Below the pieces are notes generated by a model. It made no database searches. It worked only from the letters and a program-made list of their open reading frames with translations, and was not told the origin of the DNA. A DNA stretch of 64,000 nucleotides from Diploscapter coronatus. Its lineage: Eukaryota > Nematoda > Chromadorea > Rhabditida > Rhabditidae. Location of the stretch: assembly GCA_964036155.1 (NCBI GenBank), contig OZ038422.1, positions 38,835,201-38,899,200 of the forward strand. The letters run 5' to 3'. This document shows positions 57,898 through 64,000 of this stretch, piece by piece. The first letter of the stretch is position 1, and every line of letters begins with the position of its first letter. Made by a program: the position numbers and the translations under genes.

Positions 57898-60800
57898 TCA
57901 GTGGTCGTCATCCACAAACTCATCACCCTGAATTCATATCAATTTGTTGTGTTATGTTTGATCATTATGCATGTAATTTGAAAATGAGAAAACAAATCAA
58001 ATGAAAAAGTATGTTAATGGAATGATTCGGAATTAGCAGTTTTACAAGATGAAAAAAGAATAACGCTTGAGAATAATGGACGCACAACTCTATAACACTT
58101 TCAAATATCATGCCTTCTTTCAGATGCATTGCTAAGGGTGATTTCTACTGATTTTCATAATAGATTTGGCAATGCATTTCAAAATGAAGACTTTCAAAGT
58201 GCTGGCAATGATTGCCAAATCGTTAGTTAGTGAATGGAAATTTTTAAAGTAAGAAAATATTTTTAATATAGCAAACGATCTTACCTCCTCATCAGAGTCG
58301 ACCATGTCCGAATCTGGATCGCTGTCGGAGCTGGACATTCTAAAATGAGAAGATGAATTGACAGGCAGGAATAAAGAGGATGAAGACTGACTCTTCAACC
58401 AAGTTCGAGATGATGGAGCCGTCTGGAGAGTCCAGAATGTAGTACAAGTTCTCAATCTGATTCGCCAGCTGAAAACATACTCCGTTGTTTCAAATTAAAA
58501 TTCAGGGTTAATGTTAATTAAGGGTTCAAAATTGCAATGGTTTTAAACAGGAATTTCGAAACTCGCCAATGAGTTCAAGTTTAGTTTATGAAAAAAAACG
58601 ATTTTAAGTCCAATTCGAAAAAAATTTGTGTTCTAATTTTAAAAAATTACTAGCCTCATACATCAGTAGTTGTAACATTATAATTTCAAAGAAATGGCTA
58701 TAACCTATGAGTTAATTCGTTTAAAAAAACTCGACCTGGATTAGTCTATATTCGTGGCGATGGTTGACTTCTTCTTTGACGTAGATGACGTGCTGCTCGC
58801 CGCCTACAGACAGATGCAACTTGAAGGTGTCGCGCTCGTTCTAAAAAACGTTGCGTCACCCTTACGGCGCTTCCAATTTGTTGCAAAAGCGTCGTAAAAG
58901 TGACAAAATTTTTCAGAGTGACTGGACCCATTACCGAGTCCAAATTCATTATCTGCAAATTAGAAAGTATAAGATAATGAAGTCAAAGATTTCGCCAATG
59001 TTCTAAACAGACTTGCAAATTTTTAAGTCTAACTCTAAAAGTTTGAAATTATTTTTAAGACATTTTCTATCCGAAAAGGGCTATTCAGAATTAGAAAGAA
59101 AAAAACATGGAATAATATCGCGCTGAAACGCGAAAATCTATGAAGTTACCTCCGAATCGGGAGGAATGATGTCTGCGATCAGTTCAGACAGAAATTTGTA
59201 GTCCCTTTTCGCTTCCCCTTCCTTTGTCTCGTGGCTCATCTGGAATGTCCAGTTGACGATTCGTTTAAGAGCGATCGCAGCAGCACTTCCTTCTTCGAAT
59301 TTCGTCGAGACCAGAGTCTGAATTTATAGCATAAAGAGATGAGTTGAAAAGTGTTGATATCGAATATAAACGTCCAAAATGTTCATTTCGTTCGAAACCA
59401 TTTTCCCTTTAATTTGATTGTCTTGAGAAATCATTTACGATATTTCCCTTTGCCAATTTGTAGAAAACACTTTCGTTTTATTACGAAAACTAAATTCACT
59501 TTTGTACGATTCAGATATGGGGATTGAAAATTCTTCTAGGTATTTAATAATCGGATGGCTTATGATCAGTGATAAGCCAGTTTACAAAAAGTCGGAATGT
59601 GAGTCTTGATCATTTGGAATTCATAATTGAATATTTCAAGTTTGTAAAATTTATAATAAAATCGAAAGAATTGAATAGAAATCTAGTTTTTTTTCAGAAT
59701 AAGGCGATTAAATTACCCTGAGGAATTTGACGGCGTCCTCAGTGTGGAGGAAGCCTTCGAAAAAAGCGGAAGAGAACATGTTGTTGAAGCAGACAGAAGG
59801 AGGAAATTTGGATAGGTGACTGAGCAGCGAATTGTCGTCTGCGTACACGGGGCCAAGCATAGTCAATTCGTTCAACTGAAGCATATCTATTCATTCTGAA
59901 CCAAAAGAGCGCAATAATTTCTATTTCAAAAATTTCTCTGGAAATGTGTCTTCCCATTTAAGAGCAGAAAAAATGGAACTTGAATAGTAAGAATAGAATT
60001 TCTTTAGAAAGTTGGATGCATGAATATTGATTGAGCAAGTTTTCATTCATATTAAGACCAAAAACAATAAAGAAGTGAACCTCGAAGAAGGCAGGGCAGG
60101 CCTCAACGAGTTCGTTCAAAGTACTCCATTTTTTGTTGTTGAAATCGAGTTTCAAATAGCTCGGCTTCAGCACCTTAACACATTTGTATCAACTAAATTT
60201 ATTGGAAAATTTCAACGAAGAATTAGATTAATACTTTACTTAACTTTATTTTTTCGACCTACAATTATACTTGCTTGCACAAAGAGAATCTTACAAGTAA
60301 ATCAATTAAAGTTGAGAGTATGGACCTATTTAATTTTCTGAATAAATAAAGATGGTTCGCAAGTGAGAAAAAGCTATCAATTGAAATGCTTGAAATTTAC
60401 ATTATTTTTCTTATATTTCTTTTGAAAATTTTGGGATTACAAATTGTTTTGCTTCGAAATAAATGCTAACCTTAATGAAGGCGAGCACCATTTGGAAGTC
60501 GACTTCGTTCGCGTCGAAATCGAGGTTTTGGGTCGTGGTCGAAGTCGATTCCAGTGCGTCTAGCAGAATGGCTGCGTGCTTGCTCCCAGAGTTCAGACCC
60601 TTAAACGAAGCATAATTATCGATTGTTTTCTTTTTAATTTAATCATGAACCTAACAACTTTACTGCACTATTGTAAGCACGCGGTGAAAGAATTATTTGC
60701 ATGCGAAGTGTGCAAGTTAACGGCACTTTGCGCAACACGAATGTCCCTTTCTTCCCTTTTCTCTCGCTCTGAGCATTGGTGCCGAGAAAATTGACGCCAT

Positions 60801-61851
60801 CCGGTGGAAATATAAGAGGGAGTTACGATAGAATTGCAGCTTTTAGTAATTGAGCAAAACAACGAAATCAAAGCGGTTGACATACCACAAACATGACTTG
60901 ATTGTGCTTCAGACCAAAAATCCTGGGGGGCTGTCTCGCGTCGAGAAATCCGGCCATATGATCGTAGAACCTCTCTGCCTTTGACGACTGAAATGAAATT
61001 TGCATAATTTCGAAATAGTCATATATCGAATTATGAAGGGAAAATAAAATGGAAAGATATCTCTATTCAATTAATTATTAGGAATGTGTTGTCGAAATGA
61101 CCATTTTGGGAAATCGGAATTAAAATTTTAGCTCATTTCGTTTTCCTCCTTCTTCACATGTCAATGCCTCTAGATTTTCTATTTATCCAAAAAATTTCAA
61201 GTCAATTTAATAAAGGAGCATATGCAATAATGCGTGATCAATCAAAATGAACACGTTTTTTAGAAAACTGATTGATACTTAAAATATTGAAATCACGAAA
61301 ATAAAAAATAAGAATAATTTCATTCCAAGTCGAGATAATGGTTCTAAAGTAAGTTCAAACTTTCAAGAAAACTTACATATTCGATGCAGATCCTAGGCGG
61401 ATTGCCCTCTGTGTCTTCCCCTCCATTGGCAGCAATGGGATTTTCGCGCGGATAGGACTCGTTGATGACCGAGAGCAGCTCAGGGTACGCGCACAGCAGG
61501 TTCAGCTTGTCGCCATTATCCAGGTTCTTCTGAAAATCCTCCAGTTCGTTGTGGGTTATAAAGAAATTTATGGAGACTGTTTGAAATAATTTTTCTTCCA
61601 AAATAAAGATTTTCAATTCAAAGTTTGAATGTGATTGAAAGTACCTGTTTGACGATCTCGATCTGCATCTCGACAGGCAGCCTGCTCCAGTACGTCCCCT
61701 TGAGACAGGCACTCAACTCCTCGTCGCTCTGCTTGTCCGACCAATTGTCGCTCGTCTCAGCCTGAAAGAGGCGCATCAATTCTATTTCAATTCAGAAATG
61801 ATAAATTCGATTTACCTCACTTGAAACAGTCTCCCCAGACAAATCAGCCAT
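57898..61851 (-). CDS. F-box-like protein with acidic C-terminal tail
   Basis: Predicted 436-residue protein in 13 exons: 61816-61851, 61645-61761, 61377-61529, 60886-60987, 60471-60599, 60081-60173, 59717-59875, 59150-59317, 58866-58952, 58736-58840, 58392-58468, 58285-58339, 57898-57927. After an acidic start the segment WSRLPVEMQIEIVKQKNL..DKLNLLCAYP at about 35-65 fits the F-box consensus, which would link it to Skp1 in an SCF ubiquitin ligase; this is inferred from the motif. The middle (about 90-400) has no recognisable domain, though spaced segments such as VLKPSYLKLDF and the VHDL-like EE..NHRHEYRLI resemble nematode F-box-associated regions. The last 40 residues are strongly acidic and Ser-rich (SSSDSDPDSD). 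The final exon is 30 bases and sits 357 bases away from its partner, so it is the least certain; a shorter ending nearby is possible. Confidence 0.72.
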
Positions 61852-63675
61852 TTTGATCGAGTGAATCGCTGAAATGAAGCTTCTTTTCAATTGGCCGAAG
61901 GATGAAATCGATGAAACAAGAACAAGAAAATTAGAAAAAGAGTGGAAAGATGCAGAGGGAATGAACAGTGTCGCTAGGCGGCACTAGCGGGAAAAGGCGA
62001 GATAGTAGGGGACAGGCGAGAGATTAGAGAAGGAGAGTGAATTAGATATAGGGAGCCTCTAACAGTTAAGAAGTTTCTAGTCGAAAGAGTCGCAAAAATA
62101 TGTTGCTCGGAATTAAAGCTTGATTATAATAATCTCAAATTTCATATGGAAATTTTATTCAATAAATGTGAAATAATAGTTTTATTTCAATGCACATGAT
62201 ACAAACAACTCTCGAAGACATTCAAAAGTAACGATAGATAATTGCAACTGAAATGTATATTCTGTGCTCGATCGCACCAATTTTTCATCGATTTTGAATT
62301 CTTTGGTGCTGATCTTTTGATCTTTTCGCTGGCCATAAAAAAACTTTTACCCATTTGTTTGATCCAGCGATTTTGTTTATTACTCCTTTTCTCTTCGATT
62401 GTTCTCTGTTATCTTTCGATAAAGAGATGATCTTCTCTACCGTGCCTAAAACTTGATTTTTTTTTTCTAGCGGACAGGGTAGAACACGGCTGCTGTTATT
62501 TTATCCCATTCTAAAGATGAAATAAATATTCAAGCCTGACTGAGGCTCAAGTCAAATTGCATGGACAAAATAGTGACCCCGAGAGCATCCGAGAAAGTAA
62601 CCGGACAGAAACAAATAAAATAAGGTTCTCGTGCTATCACAAGAATTAATTCAGTATGAGTTGAGCACTACCACGTGATAGAGCAAGTCTGGAGATTGAT
62701 CTCAGGTGGTTTCGGTTTTCATTCGATGTCATTGACATGGCGAGAAAAGGCTCCGAAAGTCAGATAAAAAATCGTTATTTTTCCGTTCCACTTGTGACGA
62801 CTATGGCCGATCGGTCAAACATCTGGTATATACCTCTACCACTTTACGTCCAATGCAACACTTCCACAAATCTACTGGTTCAAAGAGCTAGTCGATATCT
62901 TGCCTACAAGCCGAGAACGTGGCGAAAAACCGTGGACACATTCACTTTTTGGGTAGTAGAAAATACAGTATCCTAGGGGAGCATAGAAGTATCGTGTTTG
63001 CACGATCTCGGATGACTGTAGGGTGAGCGGAAATGATATTGTGATGACCAGGAAAACCGACTACCACCTTCAATTTTGAGGACCCGAAAAAGACGCTACC
63101 ACCCGGGTTTTTGAAAAGTGGTATTCATAGGCATCTCTTCTATGAAACAAAAGCAAACTGTTTGCATCACTAACCGCTTAGTTCGCTAGTTCATCTTCTT
63201 ATGAAATAGCCTGTGTACCATTGAAGCGCAACAGAATACGCTCAAAAACTATCTTGAAACAGTTACAAAATAATGTCAGTTTTTCCGCGAATTTGTGATG
63301 ACGTCCACCTGGGTGCAGTCTTCTACAGTGCTCGCCTGAGTGCCCCGTTTCAGGGTGTTGAGTTGTCTGGAATGAAACGCATGTACGGTTGCTGGATACA
63401 CCTCTTCGGCAAGTGTTTCATATCGATAGTCTGTAGATCAATCCTCTTTGTGTTCATTCATCGTGCTGTATGAAATAATGTTATGAGAACGCGTGTAACA
63501 GTTCTGACACAATCATTGATACATTTATTCAGGGACGAACATTTTTGGTGTGCTTTAAAGCGGCAGATTGAAATGAAAGAGATAGACACACACAATTGAT
63601 AAATAATAGAAGAGTTGAAGATTGAATTGTTTCTGATAGCAATTCAGAGGAATTACAGAAAGAGAATTTGAACGT
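61852..63675. other. Intergenic, no gene seen
   Basis: Upstream region of the F-box-like gene and 3' flank of the esterase. Some open frames (up to about 80 codons near 62737-62976) lack splice partners and known motifs. Confidence 0.4.
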
Positions 63676-64000
63676 CTAATCTCTCGTCCACTTCGTGAAC
63701 AACTCTGGTCTTCCACCATAGTAGATATCACTCATGATGGGATCCGGTTGGAACATGAAGTGCCTTCCCGGATGCTCGGTACTCGTTGCTTCCCATCTTA
63801 TCGGAAGGTCGTTCTTATGTCCGTTCGGGTCACTGAAAGCTCCTTTGTTAGATATCGACTTTCGACTTGTGGCTGAACAAACCCGTAACGCAGGAAGTTC
63901 AGCACGGCCGTATTGCTCATGGCGGCCACTTTCTTGTCTTCCTCGGTGAACTTGAACTTTCCGAAGAATGGACTATTCAAGAAGTAGGGAATGTCTGCGC
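63676..64000 (-). CDS. carboxylesterase/cholinesterase-type hydrolase, C-terminal end (partial)
   Basis: Two 3' exons of a gene running off the window: 63890-64000 and 63676-63842. The fragment reads ADIPYFLNSPFFGKFKFTEE, then KKVAAMSNTAVLNFL and SDPNG, followed by MFQPDPIMSD and a closing stretch of Lys/Trp/Arg before TAG. The (H)ADIPY..P.F segment, the single helix with N.AVLNFL and the FSDPNG turn are typical of the last 90 residues of type-B carboxylesterases, after the catalytic His. The catalytic Ser and Glu lie outside the window. The intron donor (GTTACG) was chosen because the alternative GTTTGT breaks the frame. Whether it is secreted or catalytically active cannot be judged. Confidence 0.78.

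Noticed and set aside
62640..62720. Possible second tRNA-like sequence (GTGATAGAGCA..)
   Set aside because: No B box and no plausible cloverleaf; only a short resemblance to an A box.
63887..64000. Reading through the esterase intron as one exon
   Set aside because: The continuous frame loses the esterase-like FSDPNG segment and gives an unrelated tail; a 47-base intron restores it.

Overview
The window reads as nuclear DNA of a nematode, probably free-living. The genes are compact, with many 39-60 base introns. There is a divergent seven-transmembrane chemoreceptor and a cuticlin-like ZP-domain protein. Several start codons lie 4-13 bases after an unpaired splice acceptor, which is the pattern left by spliced-leader trans-splicing. 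Short inverted-repeat elements (MITE-like) sit in many introns, and there is one dead mariner element. All gene models were hand-built by joining exons whose frames and splice sites agree; no alignment or search was run.

Layout. 1-430: 3' end of a Thr-rich membrane-anchored protein. 1014-2281: broken mariner. 3534-5273 (-): chemoreceptor. 8541-12525 (+): an Hsp70-related gene whose reading frame carries two complete nucleotide-binding domains in tandem and no substrate-binding domain; this is the most unusual object here. 14411-20036 (-): kinesin-13. 22877-23651 (-): V-ATPase subunit G. 24149-30826 (-): TRAPPC8. 32426-34129 (+): four-pass membrane protein. 35817-37168 (+): MAF1. 38788-40127 (+): archease. 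40735-42625 (+): ZP/cuticlin-like protein. 42867-46589 (-): leucine-rich-repeat protein. 46843-49882 (+): TAK1-type MAP3 kinase, divergent from the LRR gene. 50306-51996 (+): mitochondrial ribosomal protein L15. 52675-53610 (-): small Lys/Asp/Glu-rich protein. 54837-54905: tRNA-derived pseudogene. 55095-56930 (+): an IRG-type (immunity-related) GTPase with a single intron. 57898-61851 (-): F-box-like protein with an acidic tail. 63676-64000 (-): 3' end of a carboxylesterase.

Most of the named genes are conserved housekeeping genes: RNA polymerase III control, tRNA ligation, mitochondrial translation, V-ATPase, Golgi/autophagy tethering and microtubule depolymerisation. The accessory material is concentrated at 1-13000 (chemoreceptor, mariner, tandem Hsp70-like gene) and 53600-64000 (IRG GTPase, repeats). 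Across about 155 modelled introns, six appear to use a GC donor, which is high for a nematode.
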